From contig NZ_CP074102.1 in assembly GCF_018310535.1 (NCBI RefSeq), forward strand, positions 4,154,001 through 4,218,000: DNA of 64,000 bases, in the 5' to 3' direction. The DNA is from Streptomyces mirabilis (GTDB lineage: Bacteria; Actinomycetota; Actinomycetes; Streptomycetales; Streptomycetaceae). The translations under genes and the position numbers were made by a program. Below, in pieces: positions 24,715 to 35,859 of this stretch. The notes beneath the pieces were generated by a model that saw only the letters and a list, made by a program, of their open reading frames with translations, made no database searches and had not been told where the DNA came from. Each line of letters opens with the position of its first letter. Within the stretch, counting starts at the first letter, position 1.

Positions 24715-26198
24715 ACAAGCCCCTGCGCCGGATCGCGCTCTTCTGCGGGCTCCTCGTCCTCGCCCTGCTCATCCGCGACAACTACATCCAGTACGTCCAG
24801 GCGGACAGCCTGCGGACCAACGCGAGCAACCGCCGCGTCGCCATCGAGCGGTACGCCACTCCGCGCGGCGACATCATCGTCGACGGCAACCCGATCACCG
24901 GGGCCACCAAGTCGACCAAGAGCGGCATCAACGACTTCGAGTACAAGCGCACCTACAAGGACGGCCCCATGTGGGCGCCGGTCACCGGGTACGCCTCGCA
25001 GGCCTTCGACGCCTCCCAGCTGGAGAAGCTGGACGACGGCATCCTCACCGGCAACGACGACCGGCTCTTCTTCCGCAACACCCTCGACATGATCACGGGC
25101 AAGAAGAAGCAGGGCGGCAACGTCGTCACCACCCTCAACGCCGCCGCGCAGAAGGCCGCGTACCAGGGCTTGCTGAGCCGCGGCAAGGGCGCCGTCGCCG
25201 CGATCAACCCGCAGACCGGCGCGATCCTGGCGCTGGCCTCGACCCCGTCGTACGACCCCTCGACCTTCGCCGGAACCTCCGGGAGCGACGAGAAGGCCTG
25301 GAACAAGCTCCAGAAGAAGAACAACCCCGACGAGCCGATGCTCAACCGGGCGCTGCGCGAGACCTACCCGCCGGGCTCCACCTTCAAGGTGGTCACCGCG
25401 GCGGCGGCGCTGGAGAACGGCCTGTACAAGTCCGCGGACGAGAACACGGACTCGCCGCTGCCGTACACGCTGCCGACCACCTCGACCGAGCTGAAGAACG
25501 AGGGGAACATCCCCTGCAAGAACGCCACCATGCGCGTGGCGCTCAAGGTGTCCTGCAACACGGTCTTCGGCAAGATCGGCGCGGATCTCGGCAAGGACAA
25601 GATGCTCGCGGAGGCCGAGAAGTTCGGCTTCAACTCCGAGCAGCTCACGCCGGTGCGCTCCAACGCCTCCGTCTTCCCCAAGACGATGGACAAGCCGCAG
25701 ACCGCGCTCAGCTCCATCGGCCAGTTCGAGACCGCCGCGACCCCGCTGCAGATGGCCATGGTCGCCTCCGCCGTCGCCAACAACGGCACGCTCATGAAGC
25801 CGTACATGGTCGACAAGCTGCAGGCCCCGAGCCTGGACGTCATCTCGCAGACCGAACCGCAGAAGTTGAGCGAGCCGCTCTCCAAGAGCAACGCCCAGAT
25901 CCTTCAGTCCATGATGGAGACGGTCGTCAACGACCCGCAGGGCACCGGCAACAAGGCCCAGATCAGCGGCGTCACCGTGGGTGGCAAGACCGGTACCGCC
26001 CAGCACGGTGTCGCGAACAGCGAGAAGCCGTACGCGTGGTTCATCTCGTACGCCAAGCTCGCCGACGGCAGCTCGCCGGTCGCCGTGGCCGTCGTGGTCG
26101 AGGACGGCAGCGCCAACCGTGACGACATCACGGGCGGTGGTCTCGCCGCCCCCATCGCGAGGAGCGTGATGAAGGCAGTCATCGACAGCAAGAAGTGA
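24711..26198 (+). CDS. pbpA: class B penicillin-binding protein (PbpA)
   Basis: Peptidoglycan transpeptidase, 495 residues from GTG 24711, overlapping the SEDS stop (GTGA). There is one N-terminal signal anchor (about 6-22) and a short dimerisation domain with RGDIIVDGNPI. The transpeptidase domain carries the nucleophile motif S223-T-F-K226 and the SCN motif at 281-283, followed by K426-T-G428. It cross-links nascent peptidoglycan together with the neighbouring SEDS polymerase. All catalytic motifs are intact. Confidence 0.95.
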   Translation: MNKPLRRIALFCGLLVLALLIRDNYIQYVQADSLRTNASNRRVAIERYATPRGDIIVDGNPITGATKSTKSGINDFEYKRTYKDGPMWAPVTGYASQAFDASQLEKLDDGILTGNDDRLFFRNTLDMITGKKKQGGNVVTTLNAAAQKAAYQGLLSRGKGAVAAINPQTGAILALASTPSYDPSTFAGTSGSDEKAWNKLQKKNNPDEPMLNRALRETYPPGSTFKVVTAAAALENGLYKSADENTDSPLPYTLPTTSTELKNEGNIPCKNATMRVALKVSCNTVFGKIGADLGKDKMLAEAEKFGFNSEQLTPVRSNASVFPKTMDKPQTALSSIGQFETAATPLQMAMVASAVANNGTLMKPYMVDKLQAPSLDVISQTEPQKLSEPLSKSNAQILQSMMETVVNDPQGTGNKAQISGVTVGGKTGTAQHGVANSEKPYAWFISYAKLADGSSPVAVAVVVEDGSANRDDITGGGLAAPIARSVMKAVIDSKK

Positions 26199-26368
26199 CC
26201 CCTGTCACGTCCCCTTCACATCGGTGCACGTTGCGATACCGGTCCTGTATCGGGTGACGGGCTTGGCCAGGTCACAGAAGCCGAGCCGGGTACGGTATGC
26301 CCGGACGGCACACCGCCGGACCACACAAGCGTGCGGTCGGGACCGACGGAGAGGGCTGGTAGGTAGCT

Positions 26369-28372
<2,004 letters not shown>

Positions 28373-28401
28373 CGCGGCGGTTGAAACAGCGGTCAGACGA
28401 A

Positions 28402-28440
28402 CTGTGCCCCGCCCGGGCTCCCGGGCGGGGCACAGTTTTT
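28402..28440 (+). terminator. strong rho-independent terminator after pknB
   Basis: A perfect 15-bp GC-rich stem (CTGTGCCCCGCCCGG and its complement ending at 28435) with a 4-base loop is followed by TTTTT. Confidence 0.93.
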
Positions 28441-28602
28441 CGTTGTCTGGTCCGTACCGTCGCGCCATGCACGCAAAGGCCCACCTTCTGTACGAAAGTC
28501 GACCACATCTTCATACTGCCCCGACTCATTAAAAGCGGTGGGGTGGGAAATCAAAGCTCTGCCCCGGCCACATGGCCACAACACAAGCAGAAGGGGCAGA
28601 AC

Positions 28603-29499
28603 GTGATCAACGAAGCGGTTCTGCTGGAGTCGAAGGCCCTGCGGGCAGCATGCTGGAGCGCACGGAAGTGCTCGACCGAGTCAAGGCACTGTCACTACTG
28701 CCGGACGGCATGCATGTGACGACGGCGATGGTCGCCACCTACTTCCAGGTGGGCCTCAAGGCCATCCGTTCCCTCGTGGTCGACCACCGGACGGAGCTGG
28801 AAGCCAGCGGCTACCGGGTTCTGACAGGTTCAGAACTGAGCTCCTTCAAGGAGCTCAGTGGAATTCAGTCACGCTCCCGGTCGCTCGCGCTGTTCTCCCG
28901 TCGCGCCGTCCTCAACGTGGCCATGCTGCTCCGGGACAGCGAAGGCACGTCAGGTGCGTACATACCTCCTCGACATGGAGTACCTGGCACGCACGCAGCA
29001 GCCTGTGGACAACCCTGTACACAGGGACACCACCTCCCTCGACGACCGTATCGACGAGCGCATCACCCACATCCTCGGCAGGACCTTGGAAGGAGAAGCC
29101 CCCACCGACAGCGTCAGGGTGTCCATCAAGGCCATGACTTGGCAGGCGTTCGAGCTCCATGTCGCCGACCTGCTGCGCCGTGACGGCTGCACGCAAGTCG
29201 TCGTACGGCAAGCCCGGAGCGACCGGGGCATCGACATCACCGCGTGCACGGCTGACGGACGCGCGGTGGCTGTGCAGTGCAAAAACCGCGACAGCCGCTC
29301 CTCCGTTCCGAGCGCCGACATGCAGAAGTTCGCGGGCGCCGCCCGGACCATCAACCCCGCGGAGGTGGCCCTGTTCGTCGCCACCTCCCACTTCAGCCGC
29401 GAAGCACAAGCAATCGCCGATCTGAGCGGGATCATCACCGTCAACCGCGACGAGCTGGAGGCGTGGACCGCCGGAGTGCGCCTCAAGGCACTGCGATAG
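28603..29499 (+). pseudogene. frameshifted Mrr-type restriction endonuclease-like gene
   Basis: Three reading frames join to one protein. GTG 28603 (with AGAAGGGG before it) gives VINEAVLLESKALRAA and then loses frame. From ATG 28650 a second frame encodes MLERTEVLDRVKALSLLPDG...LNVAMLLRDSE. Near 28948-28956 the frame must shift again to continue as ARQVRTYLLDMEYLARTQ. The C-terminal domain (29130-29490) is Mrr-like with a PD-(D/E)xK core, GIDI...VAVQCKN. A short deletion at each junction would restore one ORF of about 300 residues. Either the gene is broken or the sequence has errors; the second junction is the better supported. Confidence 0.7.
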
Positions 29500-29514
29500 G
29501 TGACGCGAAACAGC

Positions 29515-29555
29515 AAGGCCCGAAGCCGCAAGAGCAAGTTGCGGCTTCGGGCCTT
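29515..29555. terminator. 17-bp perfect hairpin, probable bidirectional terminator
   Basis: The arms at 29515-29531 and 29539-29555 are exact complements around a 7-base loop, flanked by AA and TT. It separates the rightward restriction-like gene from the leftward sortase gene. Confidence 0.85.
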
Positions 29556-29598
29556 CGCCATGCTAGGTGACCGAGTTGCTGCCAGTCACTCAGTCACC

Positions 29599-30351
29599 TC
29601 AGCCCAGCTCCGCCGGCGGCGTACGCGCGCTGTCCACCTTCTGCACGCGCTCCAGCTCGCCCCACACGATGTAGCGGTACTCCGACGTGTAGACCGGCGT
29701 GCAGGTCGTCAGGGTGATGTAGTGGCCCGGCTTCGTCTTGCCCGACTGCTTCGGGACCGACTGGAGGACCTTGACGTTGTACTTCGAGGTCTCCGGGAGG
29801 ATCGAGAAGACCTTGTAGACGTACCAGTCGTCCTTGGTCTCGAAGACGATCGGGTCGCCCTTCTTGATCTTGTCGATGTTGTGGAACTTGGCGCCGTGGC
29901 CGTCGCGGTGGGCGGCGAGCGTGAAGTTGCCCGTCTTGTCGGTCATCGGCAGGGTCGCCTTGGCGGGGTCCACGTAGTAGCCGGCGACGCCGTCGTTGAG
30001 GACCTTCGTGGAGGTGCCCTTCTCGACCAGCACCTCGCCGTTCTTCATCGACGGGACATGCAGGAAGCCGATGCCGTCCTTGGTGTCCAGCGCACCCGGG
30101 CCGCCCTTGTCCTGGGCCCAGTTGTCACGGACCTTGTCACCTTGCTTGTCGGCCGCGCGATCCGCGACGACGTTCGTCCACCACAGCGAATAGACGACGA
30201 ACAGGCCGAGCACCAGGCCCGCGGTGATGAGGAGTTCACCCAGGATGCTGACCGCCATCGCGATCCGGCTCACTCCACGACGCTTCGGAGCGGCCGCTTG
30301 GGCGTCGGCCTCGGCCTCGGCGCGCTCGTCGTGGTCGGTCCTCGCTGCCAC
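29599..30351 (-). CDS. class E sortase (1)
   Basis: Cell-surface transpeptidase, 250 residues. A charged N-terminal cytoplasmic segment precedes one membrane helix (about 33-58), then the sortase beta-barrel with catalytic H148 (LAAHRDGHG), C217 (TLTTCTP) and R226 (YRYIVWG). Class E sortases of high-GC Gram-positives anchor LAxTG proteins, including chaplins in Streptomyces. It is the last gene of a minus-strand group with two further sortases. Start ATG 30349-30351; no start ambiguity was found. Confidence 0.93.
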   Translation of the reverse strand: MAARTDHDERAEAEADAQAAAPKRRGVSRIAMAVSILGELLITAGLVLGLFVVYSLWWTNVVADRAADKQGDKVRDNWAQDKGGPGALDTKDGIGFLHVPSMKNGEVLVEKGTSTKVLNDGVAGYYVDPAKATLPMTDKTGNFTLAAHRDGHGAKFHNIDKIKKGDPIVFETKDDWYVYKVFSILPETSKYNVKVLQSVPKQSGKTKPGHYITLTTCTPVYTSEYRYIVWGELERVQKVDSARTPPAELG

Positions 30352-30413
30352 TGTGCATCTGCCCCGTCTGGTCTGTCTCAGGTTGTCTCACGTGCTGGTG
30401 CCCGACGGGGCTC

Positions 30414-31778
30414 CTACCCGAGGAGCGCGTCCGGCTTGCCCTTGCTGCGCGGGCGTTCCTCGACCATCTTGCCCCACACGATCATGCGGTAGGTGCTGGT
30501 GAATTCCGGCGTGCAGGTGGTCAGTGTGATGTAGCGGCCCGGCGCCGTGAAACCGGACCCCTGGGGGATCGGGTCCAGCACCTTCGTGTTCGACGGGGAC
30601 GTCACCGGCAGGATCGACGTCATCTTGTAGACGAAGTAGTCGTCCTGGGTCTCGACCACGATGGAGTCACCGGGCTTGAGCCGGTTGATGTACCGGAACG
30701 GTTCTCCGTGCGTGTTGCGGTGCCCCGCGAGCCCGAAGTTGCCCGTCTTGGCGTCCGGCATCGCCGTCTTCAGGGATCCCTCCCCGTAGTGACCCACCAT
30801 CCCGCGGTCGAGCACCTTCGTCTTGCTGGTGCCCTCGGCGATCGGAGCGACCACGTCCAGCTTCGGGATGTGCAGGATGGCGAAACCCTGTCCCGGCTCG
30901 AACGTCCCCGGACTCCGCTTGCCGCTCGCCCAGTCCTCCTGGAGGTGGTGCGCGGCACTGCCCGCCTGCTGGTGCGCCCGCACGTTCGACCACCACAACT
31001 GGTAGGTCACGAAAAGCAGCATCAGGACGCCGGTGGTGATGAACACCTCGCCGATCAGCCGACTGACGAGGACGGCCGCACCGGGCTTCTGCGCGCGCGC
31101 CGCCCGCCGGGCCTCCATACGGCTCCGCGGCGCCTCAGCGGCCTTCTCCGCCGACTCCACCGACTCCTGGGCACCCTGGGGCTCCTGGGGCTCCTGAGCC
31201 CCTCCGTGGCGCCCGTGGCGCCGCGCCGCCTTCCGCCGGGCCGCACGGCCCCCGGACGCGGGTATCCCCTCGTTCGTGGCCCCGCCCGCCAACTGCTCGG
31301 CCCTGCGCCGGGCCTCGGAGACCTCCGAGGCCCGCAGCGCCACGGTCGCGTCGTCCAGCTTCGGAACCGCGCCGACCGGTTCGGCGTACAAGGGCATGGG
31401 TCTGGTGAGCGGTTCCCCGTAGGCGGGAGCGGGAGCCTGCGCACCCCCCGGCATCCCCTGCCAGTCCCGCGTATACCCCTCGGGGCCGTCCACGGCGTAC
31501 TGGTGCTGTCCCTGCCCGGACCACTCCTGCCCGCGCCCGCCCTCCGACACGGCGGCGGGCGGTACGGGAGCGGGCGGGACGTCGGCCGGCGGCGGAGCGG
31601 CGTGCCGCCCGGCGGCCCGTCGGCCCGGCAGCGGATCGGTGAGCGGATCCGCGAGCTGCTCGACCGCGGCCTCGAACGCACCGGGTCCCCCGTACGGCTG
31701 CTGCCCGTACGAGGACCCGTCGTCTGCGGTGCCGCCGTAAGCGGCACCGGACTCGCGCTCGGGGCGCAGGGCGGTCAC
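30414..31778 (-). CDS. class E sortase with long N-terminal cytoplasmic region (2)
   Basis: 454-residue sortase from GTG 31776-31778, overlapping the pabA stop by 4 bases. Residues 1-230 form a low-complexity Pro/Gly/Ala/Gln region rich in charged segments (ARRKAARRHGRHGG, MEARRAARAQ). A membrane helix lies near 243-265, and the catalytic domain shows LAGHRNTHG, TLTTCTPEF and YRMIVWG. The long N-terminus is about 200 residues more than the adjacent sortase and is likely disordered. Its function should be surface protein anchoring. Confidence 0.92.
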   Translation of the reverse strand: MTALRPERESGAAYGGTADDGSSYGQQPYGGPGAFEAAVEQLADPLTDPLPGRRAAGRHAAPPPADVPPAPVPPAAVSEGGRGQEWSGQGQHQYAVDGPEGYTRDWQGMPGGAQAPAPAYGEPLTRPMPLYAEPVGAVPKLDDATVALRASEVSEARRRAEQLAGGATNEGIPASGGRAARRKAARRHGRHGGAQEPQEPQGAQESVESAEKAAEAPRSRMEARRAARAQKPGAAVLVSRLIGEVFITTGVLMLLFVTYQLWWSNVRAHQQAGSAAHHLQEDWASGKRSPGTFEPGQGFAILHIPKLDVVAPIAEGTSKTKVLDRGMVGHYGEGSLKTAMPDAKTGNFGLAGHRNTHGEPFRYINRLKPGDSIVVETQDDYFVYKMTSILPVTSPSNTKVLDPIPQGSGFTAPGRYITLTTCTPEFTSTYRMIVWGKMVEERPRSKGKPDALLG

Positions 31779-32413
31779 GCCGTGGCCCTGCCCACCACCG
31801 GGGCGAGCCCCACCGACCTCGCCACGGCACCCTGGTCGCCGCACTCCACCAGCCAGTTGGCGAGCATCCGGTGACCGTGCTCGGTCAGCACCGACTCGGG
31901 ATGGAACTGCACACCTTCGACCGGGAGTTCACGGTGGCGCAGTCCCATGATGATCCCGTCGTGGGTACGGGCGGTGACCTCCAGCTCGGCCGGCACGGTC
32001 TCCGGCTCGGCGGCCAGCGAGTGGTAGCGGGTCGCGGTGAAGGGGGACGGCAGTCCGGCGAAGACGCCTCTGCCCTCGTGCTCCACCAGCGACGTCTTGC
32101 CGTGCAGCAGCTCGGGCGCACGGTCCACGACACCGCCGTACGCCACCTGCATCGACTGCATGCCGAGGCAGACGCCGAAGACGGGGACACCCGTGTCCGC
32201 GCAGTGGCGGACCATGTCGACGCAGACGCCGGCCTGCTCGGGAGCGCCGGGGCCGGGTGATAGCAGTACGCCGTCGAATCCGTCCTGGGCGTGCGCGGTC
32301 GAGACCTCGTCGTTGCGCAGCACCTCGCACTCGGCGCCGAGCTGGTACAGGTACTGGACCAGGTTGAAGACGAAGCTGTCGTAGTTGTCGACGACGAGAA
32401 TCCGCGCGCTCAC
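31775..32413 (-). CDS. pabA: class I glutamine amidotransferase, para-aminobenzoate/anthranilate synthase component II (PabA-like)
   Basis: 212-residue amidotransferase from GTG 32411-32413 that supplies ammonia from glutamine to a chorismate-using PabB/TrpE partner. Triad: C82 in FGVCLGMQS, H171 and E173 in VQFHPES; the oxyanion loop SPGPGAPE is intact. The PabB partner is not in the window. Its setting between sortase genes, with 4-base overlaps on both sides, is a conserved Streptomyces arrangement and suggests co-translation rather than a shared pathway. Confidence 0.92.
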   Translation of the reverse strand: MSARILVVDNYDSFVFNLVQYLYQLGAECEVLRNDEVSTAHAQDGFDGVLLSPGPGAPEQAGVCVDMVRHCADTGVPVFGVCLGMQSMQVAYGGVVDRAPELLHGKTSLVEHEGRGVFAGLPSPFTATRYHSLAAEPETVPAELEVTARTHDGIIMGLRHRELPVEGVQFHPESVLTEHGHRMLANWLVECGDQGAVARSVGLAPVVGRATA

Positions 32414-32571
32414 TGGTTGTTCACCGTCACATCGTTGAAGGGGAGCAACGGTTCGGCCCACGGGAAGACGTACTGGAAGAGTACGTAGACCACCGCGAGG
32501 ACGAGCACGAGTGAGATCAGCGCCTTCACCCATGCGTTACCCGGCAGATGCCGCCAGATGAAGCCGTACAT
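32410..32571 (-). CDS. small membrane protein, 53 residues
   Basis: Short ORF from ATG 32569-32571 with GGAAGGGA upstream; its TGA overlaps the pabA GTG (GTGA). The product begins MYGFIWRHLPGNAWVKALIS, has one strong hydrophobic helix (about 18-37, LISLVLVLAVVYVLFQYVF), and ends PFNDVTVNNQ. Both the ribosome site and the stop-start overlap argue that it is real. The function is unknown. It lies within the sortase group, so a role in the membrane next to a sortase is possible but unproven. Confidence 0.8.
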   Translation of the reverse strand: MYGFIWRHLPGNAWVKALISLVLVLAVVYVLFQYVFPWAEPLLPFNDVTVNNQ

Positions 32572-32644
32572 GCTGTCCCTTCCGTCGCATCACGGCACCA
32601 GAGCCACGCCCTACACCATCGGACCCACGCCGTACGGGACCAGA

Positions 32645-33412
32645 CTAACGGCGTAGCGCCTGAGGTTTCCCGGCCTCCACGGGCTGCGTGGAATCCAGAT
32701 GTGCCCAGACGATCAGCCGATGGCTGTGTCCCCACTCCGGATCGCACGTGGTCAGCGTGAGATAGCGGCCCGGAGCCGTGTACCCGGACTTACGTGGCAC
32801 AGGATCGATCACCTCAACGTCCGTAGGCACTGTTTTGTAGGGGCCTTTGTCGATCCGATACGTGAACCAGGTCGTCCCGTCGGTCAGCACCACCGCGTCC
32901 CCCCTGCGCAGCTGGGGAAAGTCCTTGAACGGGTCGCCGTACGTGCGCCGGTGCCCCGCGACGGCGAAGTTCCCCACCTGCCCGAGCTGGGCCGTCCCCC
33001 GGTAGTGCCCGAGCCCCTTCTGCAGGACGCTCGTGCCGGTGCCTTCGAGCACGGGCTTGTTCCACGTGAAACCAAGACGTGGGATGTACATCACCGCGAA
33101 GGGCTTGCCGTAGGCGTAGGGGCCCGGGGCCTTCGGGCTCTCGGTCGTTTTCGCCGCCGGAGCGTTCGGGTTCCCGGTTGCCGGGCCGGTCGGGGGCGCC
33201 TTCGACTGCTGTGCGACCGATCCCTTCGACCACTGCTTCTGGAGTTGGTCGATCTGGTGGTTCATCTCGCTGTCGGCCTTCACGCCCGTCCAGAACAGGA
33301 CGTAGACCACGAAGAGCACGATGAGCGTGCCGACGGTGATGCACAGTTCGCTCACTGTCCGGACGAGCACTCGCACCGACACGGGACCCCCAGCGGCAGC
33401 TGCTTCAGCCAC
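32645..33412 (-). CDS. class E sortase (3)
   Basis: 255-residue sortase from GTG 33410-33412, sharing one base with the stop of the DUF881 gene (TAGTG). It has a short cytoplasmic start, a helix at about 22-42 and a Pro/Ala-rich stem (65-98). The catalytic domain carries H154 (AVAGHRRTYG), C223 (LTTCDPEWG) and R232 (HRLIVWA). TTCDPEW differs from the TTCTP of the other two sortases, so substrate preference may differ. Confidence 0.92.
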   Translation of the reverse strand: MAEAAAAGGPVSVRVLVRTVSELCITVGTLIVLFVVYVLFWTGVKADSEMNHQIDQLQKQWSKGSVAQQSKAPPTGPATGNPNAPAAKTTESPKAPGPYAYGKPFAVMYIPRLGFTWNKPVLEGTGTSVLQKGLGHYRGTAQLGQVGNFAVAGHRRTYGDPFKDFPQLRRGDAVVLTDGTTWFTYRIDKGPYKTVPTDVEVIDPVPRKSGYTAPGRYLTLTTCDPEWGHSHRLIVWAHLDSTQPVEAGKPQALRR

Positions 33413-34191
33413 TACTCCACAGGTTTTGCGTAGTGGAGATCCACTGTGCCCGAGTAGCCGGGAAGAGTCACCGTTCCGTTCTCCTCGACTTTCCAGCCGA
33501 GCCCGTAGACGTTGACGTACACCATGTAGTTCTGGATCGCCGCAGAGTCGGCAAGGGCCTTCTGGAGCTTCTGGGGGTCACCGATCGCGGTGATCTTGTA
33601 CGGGGGCGAGTAGACCCGGCCCTGGAGGATCAGGGTGTTGCCGACACAACGCACGGCGCTGGTGGAGATCAGCCGCTGGTCCATCACCTTGATGCCCTGG
33701 GCGCCACCCAGCCACAGGGCGTTCACCACGGCCTGCAGGTCCTGCTGGTGGATGACCAGATAATCGGGCTGCGGCTCGGGGTAGCCAGGCAGCTTGGCCG
33801 TGGCGTTCGGCGGGGCGTCGTTGAGGGTGACCGTGACGGCCTTGCCCTTGAGCTTCTGGGTGCCGGTGTTCTTCTCCAGCGCGGCGAGCTTGGCGGTGTC
33901 GGCCTTGCTGCCGCCGTTCTCCCGCCCGGCGAGCGTGTCGACCTCGGCGCGCAGGACGCCGTTGGACTCGTCCAGCGACGCGTTCTTGTGGCTGCGCTCC
34001 TGAATGAGGTCGGAGAGCTTCAGCATGGACGCGTCCGTGCGGATATTGGTGCCCTTGGCCGTGTTGAAGCTGGTGAAGAAGATCAGCCCGGCGAGCGCGA
34101 AGACGGCGACGGTGAGTACACGTACGGGCCGGAAACGGCGCGTAACGGCAGGACTGGAACCCGTCCCGGGGGAGTCGGCAGAATTGCTCAA
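33412..34191 (-). CDS. DUF881 membrane-anchored protein
   Basis: 259-residue protein starting at TTG 34189-34191. The N-terminal membrane helix is at about 24-42 ([18 protein letters not shown]), then comes a coiled-coil-like segment (about 55-115) and the DUF881 domain (about 118-255, with [30 protein letters not shown] and [11 protein letters not shown]). Family members are found near division and wall genes of actinobacteria. Here it lies between crgA (divergent) and a sortase. The biochemical function is not known. Confidence 0.88.
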   Translation of the reverse strand: MSNSADSPGTGSSPAVTRRFRPVRVLTVAVFALAGLIFFTSFNTAKGTNIRTDASMLKLSDLIQERSHKNASLDESNGVLRAEVDTLAGRENGGSKADTAKLAALEKNTGTQKLKGKAVTVTLNDAPPNATAKLPGYPEPQPDYLVIHQQDLQAVVNALWLGGAQGIKVMDQRLISTSAVRCVGNTLILQGRVYSPPYKITAIGDPQKLQKALADSAAIQNYMVYVNVYGLGWKVEENGTVTLPGYSGTVDLHYAKPVE

Positions 34192-34333
34192 CGTACCCTT
34201 ATCTCCTTCGGCGCCGCGGAAGCACTACGCTAACGGACGCCCGGGGGAGCGCTCAGTGTCCCCTTGTACGCTGCCCCGGAGCCCGCCCCAGTTCCCTGCG
34301 CGGCCACGCAGCGCATCGACAGGAGAGACCCTC

Positions 34334-34588
34334 GTGCCGAAGTCACGTATCCGCAAGAAGGCCGACTACACGCCGCCCCCGGCGAAGCAGGCGACCAACA
34401 TCAAGCTGACCAGCCGCGGCTGGGTCGCACCGGTCATGCTGGCCATGTTCCTCATCGGCCTCGCCTGGATCGTCATCTTCTACGTGACGGACGGGTCACT
34501 GCCCATCGACGCCCTCGGCAACTGGAACATCGTGGTCGGCTTCGGCTTCATCGCGGCGGGATTCGGCGTCTCCACGCAGTGGAAGTAG
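34334..34588 (+). CDS. crgA: cell division protein CrgA
   Basis: 84-residue membrane protein from GTG 34334 (AGGAGAGACCCTC upstream). The basic N-terminus [16 protein letters not shown] and two helices (about 31-53 and 61-80) ending VSTQWK are the CrgA hallmark. CrgA acts at the septum with FtsZ, FtsI and FtsQ partners and coordinates sporulation septation in Streptomyces. It is divergent from the DUF881 gene. A DnaA-box cluster follows directly. Confidence 0.95.
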   Translation: MPKSRIRKKADYTPPPAKQATNIKLTSRGWVAPVMLAMFLIGLAWIVIFYVTDGSLPIDALGNWNIVVGFGFIAAGFGVSTQWK

Positions 34589-34600
34589 CTCTGCCCAGGG

Positions 34601-34664
34601 TTATCCACTGAGTTATCCACAAGAGTTTTCCACAGGTGGAAAAAGAACGACGATCTGTGGATAA
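34601..34664. promoter_or_regulatory. DnaA-box cluster outside oriC
   Basis: Five boxes lie within 64 bases: TTATCCACT (34601), TTATCCACA (34613), TTTTCCACA (34626), and inverted TTTTCCACC (34635-34643) and TTATCCACA (34656-34664). Another, TGTGGACAA, is at 34805-34813. These include closer matches to the strong TTATCCACA box than most in oriC. The region between crgA and the rhomboid gene (34589-34853) has no gene. Confidence 0.85.
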
Positions 34665-34853
34665 CTCATCCGGGGTTGACGCCGGTGTGACTGACCTACC
34701 GGGATCCGCAAACCTGTTCGCCCCCTGTCCGACCTGCGAAAACTCGGGTCAGTTACAGGGGGCACAGCTGTTCCCACACAGCGTGCACAAGATCCGCCAC
34801 GATCTGTGGACAACACCGCTCCCCAGGGCTTCTCAGGTGAGCCGAGCGGTACC

Positions 34854-35765
34854 TCAGGTGAGCTGAGCCGTCCTGACCAGCGTCGCGACGACCACCAGGG
34901 CCAGGACCACCGCGCTCACCCCGTACTGGATCAGGGCCCGCCGGTCGCGCGGGGCGTGGACCATGGCGTAGCCGACTACGACACCGGCGACGAGTCCGCC
35001 GATGTGGGCCTGCCAGGCGATGTTGCTCCACCCGAAGGTGAAGATCAGGTTGATCACCAGCAGGGCGATCACGGGGCGCATGTCGTAGTTGAGCCGGCGC
35101 ATCAGGACGGCGGTCGCGCCGAAGAGGCCGAAGATGGCGCCGGAGGCGCCCAGCGAGGGCTGGTTCGGCGCGGCGACGAGGTAGGTGAGCGCGCTGCCCG
35201 CCAGACCCGAGACGAAGTAGAGGGTGAGATAGCGGGCACGGCCGAGGGCCGCTTCCAGGGGGCCGCCGATCCACCACAGGCTGAGCATGTTGAACAGGAT
35301 GTGGACATAGCTGCCGTGCAGGAACATCGCCGTCAGCATGCGGTACCACTGGCCCTCGGCGACGCCCTCGACCGAGCCGAGCAGCGGGACGTACGCGCGG
35401 CCGATGAGGTCGAAGCTGTCGGTGAAGCGGTCGCCCACCGACAGCTGGACCAGGAAGACGGCGAGGTTGAGCCCGATCAGGACCTTGGTGAGGAGCCGGG
35501 GGTCCGCGGTGACGGTGCCGCCCGCGAGGGTGCGGGGCTGCGAGGCCGACGGCGCGTGGCCCGTACCGGAGCCGGCGCGGACGCACTCGGGGCACTGGAA
35601 GCCCACGGAGGCACTGATCATGCACTCGGGGCAGATGGGGCGCTCGCAGCGGGTGCAGCGCACGCCGGTTTCACGATCCGGATGCCGGTAGCAGGTGGGC
35701 AGGGCCTGGGCGTCCTGATGTCCCTGGTCCTGCGGGCCCTGCGGGTTGCCTGGCGCCTGGTCCAT
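34854..35765 (-). CDS. rhomboid-family intramembrane serine protease with N-terminal zinc-ribbon
   Basis: 303-residue protein from ATG 35763-35765. The N-terminal part carries cysteines at 25, 37, 40, 45, 48, 58 and 61 (CTRCERPICPECM...CPEC), a zinc-ribbon/B-box-like module. It is followed by six to seven helices from about residue 92 with the catalytic dyad S208 (LGASGAIFG) and H254 (WQAHIGG). Rhomboids cleave transmembrane substrates within the bilayer. The zinc module may recruit substrates. No substrate is apparent. Confidence 0.93.
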   Translation of the reverse strand: MDQAPGNPQGPQDQGHQDAQALPTCYRHPDRETGVRCTRCERPICPECMISASVGFQCPECVRAGSGTGHAPSASQPRTLAGGTVTADPRLLTKVLIGLNLAVFLVQLSVGDRFTDSFDLIGRAYVPLLGSVEGVAEGQWYRMLTAMFLHGSYVHILFNMLSLWWIGGPLEAALGRARYLTLYFVSGLAGSALTYLVAAPNQPSLGASGAIFGLFGATAVLMRRLNYDMRPVIALLVINLIFTFGWSNIAWQAHIGGLVAGVVVGYAMVHAPRDRRALIQYGVSAVVLALVVVATLVRTAQLT

Positions 35766-35798
35766 GGGGTCCCCTCAATCCGGTCGTACGCACTGCAC

Positions 35799-35833
35799 CG
35801 CCCCGCCCATCCTTACGGATGAGCGGGGCGTTT
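35799..35833. terminator. hairpin between cyclophilin and rhomboid genes
   Basis: Arms CGCCCCGCCCATCC and GGATGAGCGGGGCG pair with one mismatch around TTAC and are followed by TTT on the plus strand. Both neighbouring genes read leftwards, so it may end the cyclophilin transcript. Confidence 0.5.
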
Positions 35834-35859
35834 GGTTCCCTGCGGGAGTCTTCGGGACC

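Noticed and set aside
34601..34664. Second replication origin
   Set aside because: Only five or six boxes, no AT-rich unwinding region and not between dnaA and dnaN; more like a titration or regulatory cluster.
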